Shown one piece after another: positions 27,398 through 36,309 of a stretch of 64,000 bases of DNA. The stretch spans positions 680,216 through 744,215 of the forward strand of contig NZ_CP083986.1 in assembly GCF_020172685.1 (NCBI RefSeq), given 5' to 3'. The stretch comes from [Mycobacterium] nativiensis. Its GTDB lineage: Bacteria; Actinomycetota; Actinomycetes; Mycobacteriales; Mycobacteriaceae. The notes under the pieces were generated by a model. It had not been told where the DNA came from, searched no databases, and saw only the letters and a list, made by a program, of their open reading frames with translations. The position numbers and the translations under genes are program-made. Each line of letters starts with the position of its first letter. Position 1 is the first letter of the stretch.

Positions 27398-28414
27398 GTG
27401 AGGACACCGGCGAGTGTGGTGGCGGGGATGGACTTCGGGGGCCTGGGCGACCCGGCGTTCGCGGGCAATGTCCGCGACGGGGTGGCGCGCATCGAAGAGC
27501 TGATGGACACCGAGTTGCGCGGCGGCGACGCGTTGATGACCGAGGCCGTCACCCACCTGTTCGACGCCGGCGGCAAACGCTTCCGCCCGTTGTTCACGGT
27601 GCTGTCCGCCCAGCTCGGGCCGGAGCCGGACGCCTGGCAGGTCACGGTGGCCGGTGCGGTGATCGAGCTGGTCCACCTGGCGACGCTGTACCACGACGAC
27701 GTGATGGATGAGGCCCAGATCCGCCGTGGGACGCCCAGCGCCAACGCGCGGTGGGGCAACAACATCGCCATCCTGGCCGGCGACTACCTGTTCGCGACGG
27801 CGTCACGGCTGGTGTCGCGGTTGGGGCCCGAGGCGGTGCGGATCATCGCCGAGACCTTCGCGCAGCTGGTGACCGGGCAGATGCGGGAGACTCGCGGCGC
27901 TGCCGACGGCGTGGACTCCATCGAGCACTACCTCAAGGTGGTGTATGAGAAGACGGCCTGTCTGATCTCGGCGTCCGGCCGGTTCGGTGCGACGTTCTCC
28001 GGCGCCGACGAGGATCAGATCGAGCGCCTGGCCCGCCTGGGCGGGATCGTGGGCACCGCATTCCAGATCTCCGACGACATCATCGACATCGACAGCGAGC
28101 CCGAGGAGTCCGGCAAGGTGCCCGGCACCGATCTGCGCGAGGGCGTGCACACCCTTCCGGTGCTCTACGCGTTGCAGGAGACCGGTCCGGATGCCGATCG
28201 GCTGCGTGAGCTGCTGGTCGGTCCGGTTGAAGACGATGCGGCGGTGGCCGAGGCGCTGGAACTGCTGCGCCGGTCGCCGGGGATGGCCAAGGCCAAGAAG
28301 ACGGTGGCCGACTACGCCGAGCAGGCCCGGGTGGAATTGGCGGCGCTGCCGGACTGCGTCGGCCGCGCGGCACTGGCCGGCCTGGTCGACTACACGGTCA
28401 ACCGCGACGGCTGA
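27398..28414 (+). CDS. grcC1: Polyprenyl diphosphate synthase GrcC1
   Basis: This trans-polyprenyl diphosphate synthase (338 residues) extends isoprenyl diphosphates, probably supplying the menaquinone side chain used by MenA. The first Asp-rich motif is in [15 protein letters not shown] and the second in [18 protein letters not shown] and the [14 protein letters not shown] segment are also typical. The start GTG 27398 fits the leaderless box and the length of the M. tuberculosis protein. Product chain length cannot be read with confidence from the residues before the first motif. Confidence 0.92.
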   Translation: MRTPASVVAGMDFGGLGDPAFAGNVRDGVARIEELMDTELRGGDALMTEAVTHLFDAGGKRFRPLFTVLSAQLGPEPDAWQVTVAGAVIELVHLATLYHDDVMDEAQIRRGTPSANARWGNNIAILAGDYLFATASRLVSRLGPEAVRIIAETFAQLVTGQMRETRGAADGVDSIEHYLKVVYEKTACLISASGRFGATFSGADEDQIERLARLGGIVGTAFQISDDIIDIDSEPEESGKVPGTDLREGVHTLPVLYALQETGPDADRLRELLVGPVEDDAAVAEALELLRRSPGMAKAKKTVADYAEQARVELAALPDCVGRAALAGLVDYTVNRDG

Positions 28415-28488
28415 CCGCAATCGCGGAACCCTCGCGACCCCCCTCGGCGTTTAATGAGCATGACCGCGGTTCTCCAAGGAGGAAGTCG

Positions 28489-29337
28489 ATGACCTGGCAC
28501 CCGCATCGCAACACGGCGAAGACGTTCTTCCTGCTGGCAGCCATGTCGGCACTGATCGTCTTGATCGGGCGGGCGTTCGGCCCCGGCATGATGTGGGTGG
28601 CGGTGTTGTTCGCCGTGGCGATGAATGCCTACACGTACTTCAACAGCGACAAGCTCGCGTTGCGGGCGATGCAAGCCCAGCCGGTCACCGAGGTCCAGGC
28701 CCCCGAGATCTACCGGATCGTGCGGGAGCTGGCCACCTCGGCGCATCAGCCGATGCCCCGGTTGTACGTCAGCGACACCAACGCGCCCAACGCGTTCGCC
28801 ACCGGCCGCAACCCGCGGCACGCCGCGGTGTGCTGCACCAGCGGAATCCTGCGCCTGCTCAATGAGCGTGAGTTGCGGGCGGTGCTGGGCCACGAGCTGT
28901 CGCACGTCTACAACCGCGACATCCTGATCTCTTGTGTGGCCGGCGCGCTGGCGTCGGTGATCACCGGTTTGGCCAACATGGCGATGTTCATGGGCAACCG
29001 CCGCGACAGCAACCCGCTGGCGATGATGCTGGTCATGCTGGTGGGCCCGCTGGCGGCGTCGGTGGTGCGGATGGCGGTGTCGCGGTCGCGCGAGTACCAG
29101 GCCGACCAGTCCGGGGCGGTGCTCACCGGTGACCCGCTGGCGCTGGCTTCGGCGCTGCGCAAGATCTCCGACGGGGTGCAGGCCGCCCCGCTGCCGCCTG
29201 AGCCGCAGTTGGCCAGCCAGTCGCACCTGATGATCGCCAACCCGTTCCGGGCTGGTGAGAAGGTCGGTCAGCTGTTCGCCACCCACCCGCCGATGGCCGA
29301 CCGCATCCGCCGGCTCGAGGAGATGGCCCGGGGATAA
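28489..29337 (+). CDS. htpX: Membrane zinc metalloprotease HtpX
   Basis: HtpX is an M48 protease that degrades damaged membrane proteins. The 282 residues have two N-terminal helices, the zinc motif [13 protein letters not shown] with Glu and two His, two further helices, and the third ligand region [21 protein letters not shown] lies just before ATG 28489, one of the strongest binding sites in the window. It follows grcC1 by 74 nt, as Rv0563 follows Rv0562. Confidence 0.95.
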   Translation: MTWHPHRNTAKTFFLLAAMSALIVLIGRAFGPGMMWVAVLFAVAMNAYTYFNSDKLALRAMQAQPVTEVQAPEIYRIVRELATSAHQPMPRLYVSDTNAPNAFATGRNPRHAAVCCTSGILRLLNERELRAVLGHELSHVYNRDILISCVAGALASVITGLANMAMFMGNRRDSNPLAMMLVMLVGPLAASVVRMAVSRSREYQADQSGAVLTGDPLALASALRKISDGVQAAPLPPEPQLASQSHLMIANPFRAGEKVGQLFATHPPMADRIRRLEEMARG

Positions 29338-29388
29338 GGGCGTCCCACCCCATCTCCGCGGGTGCGCAAGTGACGCTTGTGGCGCGCC

Positions 29389-30414
29389 TCAGAACCCGGC
29401 GCCGGTAACCTCGTGCCCCGGCGCCTCGGCGATCAGCCCCCGGTAGGCCTGCTCGACGGTGGAGCCATGGTTGATCACGCCGTCGACCTCGCGCGCGATC
29501 GGCATGCTCAGCCCGTACTGCGCGGCGAACTTCATGATCACGCTGGAGGCCCGCACGCCCTCGGCCACCTGGTTCATCGACGCGATGATCTCATCGATCG
29601 ACTTTCCGGAGCCCAGCTGCTCACCGACAAAGCGGTTGCGACTGCGCTGGCTGGTGCAGGTGACGATCAGATCGCCCATGCCTGCCAGTCCGGAGAACGT
29701 GTCACGGGCCCCGCCCATCGCCTCGCCCAGCTTGGACATCTCCCGCACCGACCGCGACATCACCATGGCCCTGGTGTTCTCGCCGATCCCCAGCGAATAG
29801 CCCATCCCCACCGCGATCGCGTAGACGTTCTTCAACGCGCCGGCCATCTCGACCCCGACCACGTCGTCGGTGGTGTAGACCCGGAACCGCTTGGTGCGGA
29901 ACAGCGACGCCAGCTCGCAGGCCAGGCCCGGGTCGGGCATGGCCAGCACGGCGGCCGCGGCATAGCCCTCGGCTACCTCGCGGGCGATGTTCGGGCCGGC
30001 CAGGATGCCGGCGGGATGCCCGGGCAGCACCTCGTCGACGATCTGCGACATCCGCATGTTGGTGCCCTGCTCCAAGCCCTTGACCAGTGACACCACCGGC
30101 ACCCAGGGCCGCAGTTCGGTGGCCAGCTCTTCGAGCACGCCGCGGAAGCCGTGCGACGGCACAGCCATCACGACCACGTCGGCGCAGTGGGCGGCTTCGG
30201 TGAAATCGGTGGTGGCGCGCAGGGTCTCGCTGAGCTCAACGTCGTTGCCCAAGTAGCGGCTGTTGCGCTGGTTGTCGTTGATGTCGGCGGCGGTCGATTC
30301 CGATCGCACCCACTGCAGCGTCGGCGCGCGTCGTGAGCAGATGGACGCCACCGTGGTGCCGAACGATCCGCCGCCGAGGACGACGACCTTGGGAGTGCGA
30401 GTAGCGGCTGCCAT
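29389..30414 (-). CDS. gpsA: NAD(P)-dependent glycerol-3-phosphate dehydrogenase
   Basis: This enzyme (GpdA1 in M. tuberculosis) reduces dihydroxyacetone phosphate to glycerol-3-phosphate for phospholipids. The 341 residues start with VVVLGGGSFGTTVASICSRR (nucleotide binding). It has VSLVKGLEQGT, the catalytic Lys in EMAGALKNVYAIAVGM, and the substrate signature GLAGMGDLIVTCTSQRSRNR. ATG 30414 lies just before the Rossmann motif. It converges on htpX with a 51-nt gap that holds no clear hairpin. Confidence 0.95.
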   Translation of the reverse strand: MAAATRTPKVVVLGGGSFGTTVASICSRRAPTLQWVRSESTAADINDNQRNSRYLGNDVELSETLRATTDFTEAAHCADVVVMAVPSHGFRGVLEELATELRPWVPVVSLVKGLEQGTNMRMSQIVDEVLPGHPAGILAGPNIAREVAEGYAAAAVLAMPDPGLACELASLFRTKRFRVYTTDDVVGVEMAGALKNVYAIAVGMGYSLGIGENTRAMVMSRSVREMSKLGEAMGGARDTFSGLAGMGDLIVTCTSQRSRNRFVGEQLGSGKSIDEIIASMNQVAEGVRASSVIMKFAAQYGLSMPIAREVDGVINHGSTVEQAYRGLIAEAPGHEVTGAGF

Positions 30415-30469
30415 GGGCGTCAGCGTATTGCGGTCGCCACCGCCGCACCGGCGGTTTGTGAAGTTGGCG

Positions 30470-31945
30470 CTATCCGGCCAGCGGAATCCGCTCGCCGGAC
30501 CGCCCGAACACCATCGACTCCTCGATCCGGTCGAAGCGGTAATCCAGGGCGTCGGCGAAGTAGTTCTGCCGCACGTTCCAGGGCCGCTTGGTGCCCGACC
30601 GCGGCAGCGCGTGCGGTGAGCGCAGCACATAGCCGGCCTGGATGTCCCACGCCGACTTCTCGGCCATCGGTTCGTCACCGAGGTGCGGGTAGGCGTGGGT
30701 ATATCCGCGAGCGGCCATGTGGGACATCAGCTTCGCGGTCGCGCGGGCGGTGATGTCGGCGCGCAGCGTCCAGGAGGCGTTGGTGTAGCCGACGCACCAG
30801 AACAGGTTCGGCACGTCTTCGAGCATGTGCGCCTTGTAGACGAACCGTTCGGTGGGCTTGATCTCGGTGCCGTCCAGGCTGATCCGCACTCCGCCGAGCG
30901 CCTGCAGTTGCAGGCCGGTGGCGGTGATGATCACGTCGGCGTCGAGGCGCCCACCGGACTGCAGCGCGATCCCGGTGGCGTCGATGTGGTCGATCCGGTC
31001 GGTGGCCACCTCCACCCGCCCGGCGCTGATCTCGGCGTACAGGTCGGCGTCCGGAATCAGGCACAATCGTTGATCCCACGGCTCATACGGCGGCTTGAAG
31101 TGAGTGTCGACGTCGTAGCCCTGCGGCAGGTTCTTGACGGCCTGCTGGCGCAGCATCCATTTCAGGACCGGCGGCGTCTTGCGGGCCAGGAACCAGATCA
31201 CACCCTCGAAGAAGGCCATGAAGAACCGGATGATCGGGTGAGCCACCTTGCGCGGCAACACCTTTGCTAGCACGTCGATCAGGCTGCTGTATTTGGCCGC
31301 GGAGATCAGGTAGGTCGGGGTGCGTTGCAGCATGGTGACCTGGGCGGCCCGCTGCGCCAACGCCGGCACCAGCGACATCGCGGTCGCTCCGCTGCCGATC
31401 ACCACGACCTTCTTGCCGGTGTAGTCCAGACCCTCGGGCCAGTGCTGCGGGTGCACCACCGTGCCTTCGAACGTCTCGACGCCCGGGAAGTCCGGGGTGT
31501 AGCCGTCGTCGTAGTTGTAGTAACCGGACCCGAAGAACAGGAACCGGGAGCAGTAGGTCCGGGATGTCCCGCCTTCGTCGACGGTCACTGTCCAGGTGTC
31601 CGCCGACGAATCCCAATCGGCCGCGACCACGTGGCTGTTGAACCGGATGTGCTGATCGATGCCGTGCTTGCGCGCGGCGTCGGTCAGGTACTCGCGGATC
31701 TCATCACCGTCGGCCACCCGCTCGCGGCCCGTCCACGGCTCATACGGCAGGCACAGGGTGAAGATGCTGCTGTCGGAGCGCACACCGGGGTAGCGGAACA
31801 GGTCCCAGGTGCCACCGATGCGCTCGCGGCGCTCCAGGATGACGAAGCTGGTGCCGGGGTTGCGTTCGGCGATGCGGTAAGCCGCGCCTATACCGGAGAT
31901 GCCCGCTCCGATGATGACGACGTCTACGGCCTCTTCGGTAGTCAC
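30470..31945 (-). CDS. Flavin-containing monooxygenase (Rv0565c-like)
   Basis: This 491-residue class B flavoprotein monooxygenase of the Baeyer-Villiger/EthA type has an FAD motif near the N-terminus (VVIIGAGISGIGAAYRI), GGTWDLFRYPGVRSDS (FMO-like signature) and the NADPH motif VVVIGSGATAMSLVPAL. The location between gpsA and yajQ equals Rv0565c. GTG 31945 is preferred because TAGGCT ends 7 nt upstream. The substrate is unknown; relatives oxidise ketones and thioamide prodrugs. Confidence 0.9.
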   Translation of the reverse strand: MTTEEAVDVVIIGAGISGIGAAYRIAERNPGTSFVILERRERIGGTWDLFRYPGVRSDSSIFTLCLPYEPWTGRERVADGDEIREYLTDAARKHGIDQHIRFNSHVVAADWDSSADTWTVTVDEGGTSRTYCSRFLFFGSGYYNYDDGYTPDFPGVETFEGTVVHPQHWPEGLDYTGKKVVVIGSGATAMSLVPALAQRAAQVTMLQRTPTYLISAAKYSSLIDVLAKVLPRKVAHPIIRFFMAFFEGVIWFLARKTPPVLKWMLRQQAVKNLPQGYDVDTHFKPPYEPWDQRLCLIPDADLYAEISAGRVEVATDRIDHIDATGIALQSGGRLDADVIITATGLQLQALGGVRISLDGTEIKPTERFVYKAHMLEDVPNLFWCVGYTNASWTLRADITARATAKLMSHMAARGYTHAYPHLGDEPMAEKSAWDIQAGYVLRSPHALPRSGTKRPWNVRQNYFADALDYRFDRIEESMVFGRSGERIPLAG

Positions 31946-31958
31946 GAGCCCCAGCCTA
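31946..31958 (-). promoter_or_regulatory. Leaderless -10 box TAGGCT for the monooxygenase gene
   Basis: On the minus strand TAGGCT (31953-31958) ends 7 nt before GTG 31945. Confidence 0.5.
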
Positions 31959-31991
31959 AGCACGGAGAGGCGGCCGAACCAGCGGTACCGG

Positions 31992-32483
31992 TTACCGGTA
32001 ATTCACGAACTGCAGGGCCACGTCCAGGTCGGCGCCCTTGAGCAGCGCGATCACGGTCTGCAGGTCGTCGCGCTTCTTCGACGACACCCGGATCTCGTCG
32101 CCCTGGATCTGGGCCTTGACGCCCTTGGGGCCCTCGTCGCGGATCAGCTTGGTGATCTTCTTGGCGTTCTCGCTGTCGATGCCCTGCTTGAGGGTGCCGC
32201 TGACCTTGTAGGTCTTGCCGGAGGCCTGCGGCTCGCCGGCGTCGAAGGCCTTCATGGAGATGTCGCGGCGGACCAGCTTCTCCTTGAACACGTCGATGGC
32301 GGCCTTGATGCGCTCCTCGGTCGAGCTGACCAACTCGATGCCCTCTTCGCCCTTCCAGGCGATGGTGGTGTCGGTGCCGCGGAAGTCGAATCGGGTGGCC
32401 AGCTCCTTGGCGGCCTGGTTCAAGGCGTTGTCGACCTCCTGGCGATCCACCTTGCTGACGATGTCGAACGATGAGTCCGCCAT
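31992..32483 (-). CDS. YajQ-family nucleotide-binding protein
   Basis: This 163-residue protein ([60 protein letters not shown]) is a close match to the YajQ/UPF0234 family. Some members bind cyclic di-GMP, but that is not shown for this lineage. AGAGGA precedes ATG 32483. The frame is open further upstream but overlaps the tRNA region, so the shorter start is right. Equivalent to Rv0566c by order. Confidence 0.94.
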   Translation of the reverse strand: MADSSFDIVSKVDRQEVDNALNQAAKELATRFDFRGTDTTIAWKGEEGIELVSSTEERIKAAIDVFKEKLVRRDISMKAFDAGEPQASGKTYKVSGTLKQGIDSENAKKITKLIRDEGPKGVKAQIQGDEIRVSSKKRDDLQTVIALLKGADLDVALQFVNYR

Positions 32484-32569
32484 GTTTGATCCTCTCTGCG
32501 TGATCTTTCCAAGATGCTGCCCGTTTGTGTCTGGGGCCCATCCTCGTTGTAGTCTGCTAGGCGCGATAC

Positions 32570-32652
32570 GGCAGGTTGTCCGAGCGGCCAATGGAAGCGG
32601 ACTGTAAATCCGTCGGCGAAAGCCTACACAGGTTCGAATCCTGTACCTGCCA
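32570..32652 (+). tRNA. tRNA-Tyr (anticodon GTA)
   Basis: This 83-nt class II tRNA has an acceptor stem GGCAGGT/ACCTGCC with discriminator A. The anticodon loop CTGTAAA has GTA at 32604-32606. A long variable arm and the T-loop GGTTCGAATCC are also present. The 3' CCA is not encoded. A perfect 12-bp hairpin follows. I looked for a second copy of the tRNA 3' end in the window (prophage or island attachment) and saw none. Confidence 0.97.
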
Positions 32653-32657
32653 CAGTG

Positions 32658-32686
32658 ATCAGGCCCCCTTTTTCAGGGGGCCTGAT
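32658..32686. terminator. Hairpin terminator between tRNA-Tyr and the PPOX gene
   Basis: ATCAGGCCCCCT and AGGGGGCCTGAT form a perfect 12-bp stem around a 5-nt loop (TTTTC). It sits 6 nt after the tRNA and 7 nt after the stop of the convergent gene. It lacks a long U-tract but can serve both strands. Confidence 0.75.
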
Positions 32687-32692
32687 TGGTTT

Positions 32693-33124
32693 CTACAGGT
32701 CGCCGGAGAAGTCGGCGGACGACCATCGGTCGGGCCGGATGGTGAACAGCACACTGGCGTTTCCGTCCATGTTGGCGGCGAACGCCCGCCCGCCTTCGGT
32801 GCCCAGGTAGCGAATCGCGATGGCTTCCCGCTTGTCCAGCGGGGCCGGGGTGGCCGCGTCGATGACGGTGCCCTCGACGATGACGTACTGGTAGGGCAGT
32901 TCTTCGCGCTGCACCACCAGGGACACCTTGCCGGCCCGCTCGATCAGTCTGGCCTTGCGTTTACCGGCGCCGGTGTTGACCAGGATGTCGCCGCCGGGGG
33001 TGTAGTCGTACCAGATCGGGACGCTGGCGGGAGGCCGGCCGTCGTCGGCGGCTACCGACAGGACGGCGACGTGCTTGTCGGCGAGGAACTGCTGACGTTC
33101 GGATTCGGTGAAGGGTTTAGGCAT
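32693..33124 (-). CDS. PPOX-class split-barrel FMN/F420-binding protein
   Basis: From ATG 33124 the 143-residue protein has the split-beta-barrel pattern of the pyridoxamine-phosphate-oxidase-like group: FLADKHVAVLSVAADDGRPP, SVPIWYDYTPGGDILVNTG, and AGKVSLVVQREELPYQYVIV. Mycobacterial members of this size usually bind F420 or FMN and reduce small molecules. It is divergent from the vapBC module at 33218, with 93 nt between. Substrate unknown. Confidence 0.85.
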   Translation of the reverse strand: MPKPFTESERQQFLADKHVAVLSVAADDGRPPASVPIWYDYTPGGDILVNTGAGKRKARLIERAGKVSLVVQREELPYQYVIVEGTVIDAATPAPLDKREAIAIRYLGTEGGRAFAANMDGNASVLFTIRPDRWSSADFSGDL

Positions 33125-33204
33125 GTCGTCTCGAACGACCGTGGATCGGCGGCTATTCCACCTGGCTTCCAGTTCATCAGATGCTCGGACAATGCCACCG
33201 GTGG

Positions 33205-33218
33205 TACCATATATGGCA
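33205..33218 (+). promoter_or_regulatory. Leaderless -10 box TACCAT for vapBC
   Basis: TACCAT at 33205-33210 ends 7 nt before ATG 33218 of the antitoxin gene; no ribosome binding site is present. Confidence 0.5.
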
Positions 33219-33448
33219 TGGACAAGGCTGGCATGGACAAGACGACGGTCTACCTGCCACAGGACCTCAAGGCCGCGGTCAAGCAGGCCGCTCAACGGCG
33301 CGGCACCTCCGAAGCCGAGGTGATCAGGGAATCCATCCGGACCTCGGTGGGGGATGTCCGCCCTGCCCCCCGGGGCGGGCTGTTTGCGGGATCGGAGCCG
33401 ATCGCGCGCCGTGTCGATGAGCTACTGGATGGCTTCGGCGAGCGGTGA
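33218..33448 (+). CDS. VapB-type ribbon-helix-helix antitoxin
   Basis: This 76-residue antitoxin has an N-terminal ribbon-helix-helix (MDKTTVYLPQDLKAAVKQAA, then GTSEAEVIRESIR) and a C-terminal toxin-wrapping tail (GGLFAGSEPIARRVDELLDG). It should neutralise the PIN toxin that follows with a 4-nt overlap and bind its own promoter. ATG 33218 begins at the predicted transcription start; a second ATG five codons on (33233) is possible. Confidence 0.88.
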   Translation: MDKAGMDKTTVYLPQDLKAAVKQAAQRRGTSEAEVIRESIRTSVGDVRPAPRGGLFAGSEPIARRVDELLDGFGER

Positions 33449-33852
33449 TCGTCGACACCAGTGCCCTGCTGGCCTACTTCGACAGCGCGGAACCCGACCA
33501 CGCAGCAGTCTCGCGCGCCATCAATGATTCCGATGAGGTGCTGGTCGTCTCCCCATATGTCGTCGCTGAACTCGACTATCTCGTCGCGACGCGGGTCGGT
33601 GTCGATGCCGAAACGGCTGTGCTGCGTGAACTGTCCGGCGGGGCTTGGGAACTGGTCGACTTCACCGCGGCCGATGTCGAGCGGGCCGCGGCCGTCATCG
33701 AGAAATATCGCGATCAGAACATCGGTGTCGCGGACGCGTCCAATGTCGTTCTGGCTCAGCGATATCAGACGAGGTCCATCGCGACCTTGGATCACCGGCA
33801 TTTCACCGTCCTGCGTCCCCTGGACGGCGGGCGCTTCACTCTGGTCCCGTGA
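33445..33852 (+). CDS. VapC-type PIN-domain ribonuclease toxin
   Basis: This 135-residue PIN toxin has its acidic metal ligands in place: Asp4 in IVDTSALLAYF, Glu in VVAELDYLV, Asp in GVADASNVV and Asp in TLDHRHF. VapC toxins cut specific tRNA or rRNA sites. GTG 33445 overlaps the antitoxin stop (GTGA). The module lies between tRNA-Tyr and an iron-box methyltransferase gene, outside the conserved order. Confidence 0.9.
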   Translation: MIVDTSALLAYFDSAEPDHAAVSRAINDSDEVLVVSPYVVAELDYLVATRVGVDAETAVLRELSGGAWELVDFTAADVERAAAVIEKYRDQNIGVADASNVVLAQRYQTRSIATLDHRHFTVLRPLDGGRFTLVP

Positions 33853-33907
33853 GTCGCGCGGCAATTTAAAGGAAACGTAGGGTCTAAAGTCCTCTAGCGC
33901 GCCTAAG

Positions 33908-33926
33908 GCTGGTAAGGCTAACCTTC
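33908..33926. promoter_or_regulatory. Candidate IdeR iron box over a leaderless promoter
   Basis: GCTGGTAAGGCTAACCTTC matches the IdeR consensus at 13 of 19 positions, with the central TAAGGCTAACCT strong and the outer bases weak. It contains TAACCT (33919-33924), which ends 7 nt before ATG 33932 and so is the probable -10 box. Confidence 0.5.
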
Positions 33927-33931
33927 GTCGC

Positions 33932-34720
33932 ATGACACTTCCGATGCCCGACCGCAAGACCGTTGACCTCCCGGGACACTGGCTGTTCGCGCGACTCGGT
34001 AAACGTGTCCTGCGGCCCGGCGGGCTCGGCCTGACCCATCGGATGCTCGCCGACGCGCAGCTGCCCGGCGCCGACGTCGTCGAACTCGCCCCCGGCATGG
34101 GCCGCACCGCCCGGGAGATCCTGGACCACACCCCCGGGACGTACACCGGCGTCGAAGCCGACCCGAACGCCGCCGGCGTGGTCCGCTCGGTGGTGGGCGA
34201 CAAGGGCCGCGTGGTCACCGGTGAAGCGTCGGAGACCGGGCTGGAGGCCAACAGTGCCGACGTCGTGGTCGGCGAGGCCATGCTGACCATGCAGACCCAT
34301 GTGCACAAGGCCGAGATCGCCCGCGAGGCCTTCCGGGTGCTGCGCCCGGGTGGCCGCTACGCCATCCACGAGCTCGCGCTGCAGCCCGACAACGTCCCCG
34401 AGGTCGTCAAGGATGAGGTTCGCACCGCGTTGGCCCGCTCCATCAAGGTCAATGCGCGACCGCTGACCGCCGCGGAATGGACCGAGCTGCTGACCCAGGT
34501 CGGCTTCACCGTGGAGAAGACGTCGTTCGCGCCGATGGCGCTACTGGAGCCGCACCGGCTGATCGCCGACGAGGGCCTGCTGGGCGCGCTGCGGTTCGTG
34601 TTCAACGTGCTGCGCGACTCCGACGCGCGGGCCCGCGTGCTCAACATGCGCGCCACGTTCCGCCGCCACCGCACCAACATGGCCGCCATCGAGGTGATCG
34701 CCACCAAACCGGCCGCATAA
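33932..34720 (+). CDS. SAM-dependent methyltransferase
   Basis: This 262-residue class I methyltransferase has a SAM-binding motif in ADVVELAPGMGRTAREIL, an acidic strand end (YTGVEADPNA), and the post-motif region VLRPGGRYAIHELAL. The C-terminal region (ALRFVFNVLRDSDARARVLN) is family specific. The candidate iron box on its -10 suggests it is made when iron is limiting. Substrate unknown. It is followed by the DUF309-galT-galK genes after 21 nt and may be co-transcribed. Confidence 0.85.
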   Translation: MTLPMPDRKTVDLPGHWLFARLGKRVLRPGGLGLTHRMLADAQLPGADVVELAPGMGRTAREILDHTPGTYTGVEADPNAAGVVRSVVGDKGRVVTGEASETGLEANSADVVVGEAMLTMQTHVHKAEIAREAFRVLRPGGRYAIHELALQPDNVPEVVKDEVRTALARSIKVNARPLTAAEWTELLTQVGFTVEKTSFAPMALLEPHRLIADEGLLGALRFVFNVLRDSDARARVLNMRATFRRHRTNMAAIEVIATKPAA

Positions 34721-34741
34721 CCGACTTGCGATGATGGACGG

Positions 34742-35218
34742 GTGAGTACCCGCGACCGCGACGACTCGGGCCGCCCCCGCAACGCCCGCCCGCGTGATCG
34801 GCTGGGCCGGCCGCTGCCGCGCGGCAGTGCGGGAGGCGTCGAGGGCGTCCCCGACGACCTGGACCTGCCGCCGGCGCAGACGCTGGCGTACGCCCAGCTG
34901 CTGCTGGACGACGGGCTGGCGTTCAACGCCCACGAGGTGCTGGAAGCGGCCTGGAAACATCGGCCCGACGCCGAACGCAACCTGTGGCAGGGCCTGGCGC
35001 AGCTGGCGGTCGGGGTCACCCACGTCCAGCGCGGCAATGTCACCGGCGCGGTGAGCCTGCTGCGCCGCGGTGCCGAACGTCTTGCCGGCGTGCGTCCTCC
35101 GGCGCCGTACGGCATCGACCTGGCCGGCCTGCTGGGGTTCGCCGCCGGGTTGGCCGATGACCTGGCGGCCGGCGTCGCGATCGACCCGCAGCGCCTGCAT
35201 CCCCAGTTGGTCGCGTGA
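34742..35218 (+). CDS. DUF309 family protein
   Basis: This 158-residue helical protein has the DUF309 core DDGLAFNAHEVLEAAWKHRP and LWQGLAQLAVGVTHVQRGN; the His-Glu pair is invariant in the family as I recall. The first 40 residues are basic and Pro-rich. GTG 34742. Its end overlaps galT by 4 nt, so it is the first gene of a translationally coupled DUF309-galT-galK operon. Its function is unknown. Confidence 0.87.
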   Translation: MSTRDRDDSGRPRNARPRDRLGRPLPRGSAGGVEGVPDDLDLPPAQTLAYAQLLLDDGLAFNAHEVLEAAWKHRPDAERNLWQGLAQLAVGVTHVQRGNVTGAVSLLRRGAERLAGVRPPAPYGIDLAGLLGFAAGLADDLAAGVAIDPQRLHPQLVA

Positions 35219-36309
35219 GCTCCCCGACCAGCGGGACGCTGGCCGACGGACGCGACATCCTGTTCTTCGCGCTGCCCGGCCACACCCCAACGCCGGTGCC
35301 GGACCGCCGCCCGCTGCCGCCGCGGGACACCCAACCTTCTGAACTGCGGTTCGACCGCACCACCGGCCAGTGGGTGATCATCGCCGCGCAGCGCCAGGAC
35401 CGCACCTACAAGCCGCCCGCCGAGGCGTGCCCACTGTGCCCGGGACCGAGTGGCCTGACCAGTGAGGTGCCCGCGGCCGACTACGACGTGGTGGTCTTCG
35501 AGAACCGGTTCCCCAGCCTGGCCGGGGAAGGCGCTGGTATCACCACACCGCCTGACGGTGCCGAGTTCGTCTCCGAGTTTGTCTCCAAGCCGGGCATCGG
35601 CCGCTGCGAGGTGATCTGCTTCTCGGCCGATCACACCGGCTCGTTCGCCGACCTGCCGGCCGAGCACGCCCGGCTGGTGGTGCACGCGTGGCGGCACCGC
35701 ACCGCCGACCTGTTGGCGCGGCCCGGCATCGAGCAGGTGTTCTGCTTCGAGAACCGCGGCGAGGAGATCGGGGTGACCCTGGCCCACCCGCACGGCCAGA
35801 TCTACGGCTACCCGTACCTGACCCCGCGTACCGCCGCCATGCTGGTCCAGGCCCGAGATCACCGGATTGCCCACGGCACCAACCTGTTCGCGGATCTGCT
35901 GGCCGACGAACTGGCCGACGGGGCCCGGATCGTGGCGCGGACCGAGACGTTCACCGCGTTCGTGCCGTTCGCGGCTCGCTGGCCGGTGGAGGTGCACCTG
36001 TATCCGAATCGGCGGGTGCACAACCTGACCGAGCTGACCGACGCCGAACTGGATGACTTCGCGGTGATCTACCGCGACCTGCTGAGCCGATTCGACCGAC
36101 TGTATGACGCGGCGCTGCCCTACATGGCCGCGCTGCATCAGTACCGTGACAACGGTGATCAGGCCGACGGCTACTTCCACGTGGAGCTGATGTCGATCAA
36201 ACGCAGCGCCACCAAACTGAAGTATCTGGCGGCCTCCGAATCGGCGATGGACGCGTTCATCGCCGATGTCACCCCGGAGTCCGTCGCGGCCAGGCTGCGT
36301 GCGCTGTGA
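35215..36309 (+). CDS. galT: Galactose-1-phosphate uridylyltransferase
   Basis: GalT exchanges UDP-glucose and galactose-1-phosphate in the Leloir pathway. The 364 residues have [20 protein letters not shown], the zinc-type CPLCPG motif, the active-site [15 protein letters not shown] with the nucleophilic His, and [10 protein letters not shown] near the end. It starts at GTG 35215 inside the DUF309 stop and ends in a 4-nt overlap with galK. Confidence 0.95.
   Translation: MSSPTSGTLADGRDILFFALPGHTPTPVPDRRPLPPRDTQPSELRFDRTTGQWVIIAAQRQDRTYKPPAEACPLCPGPSGLTSEVPAADYDVVVFENRFPSLAGEGAGITTPPDGAEFVSEFVSKPGIGRCEVICFSADHTGSFADLPAEHARLVVHAWRHRTADLLARPGIEQVFCFENRGEEIGVTLAHPHGQIYGYPYLTPRTAAMLVQARDHRIAHGTNLFADLLADELADGARIVARTETFTAFVPFAARWPVEVHLYPNRRVHNLTELTDAELDDFAVIYRDLLSRFDRLYDAALPYMAALHQYRDNGDQADGYFHVELMSIKRSATKLKYLAASESAMDAFIADVTPESVAARLRAL

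Noticed and set aside
32570..32652. tRNA-Tyr as an attachment site for an integrated element
   Set aside because: No second copy of the tRNA 3' end, no integrase and no phage genes are seen nearby.
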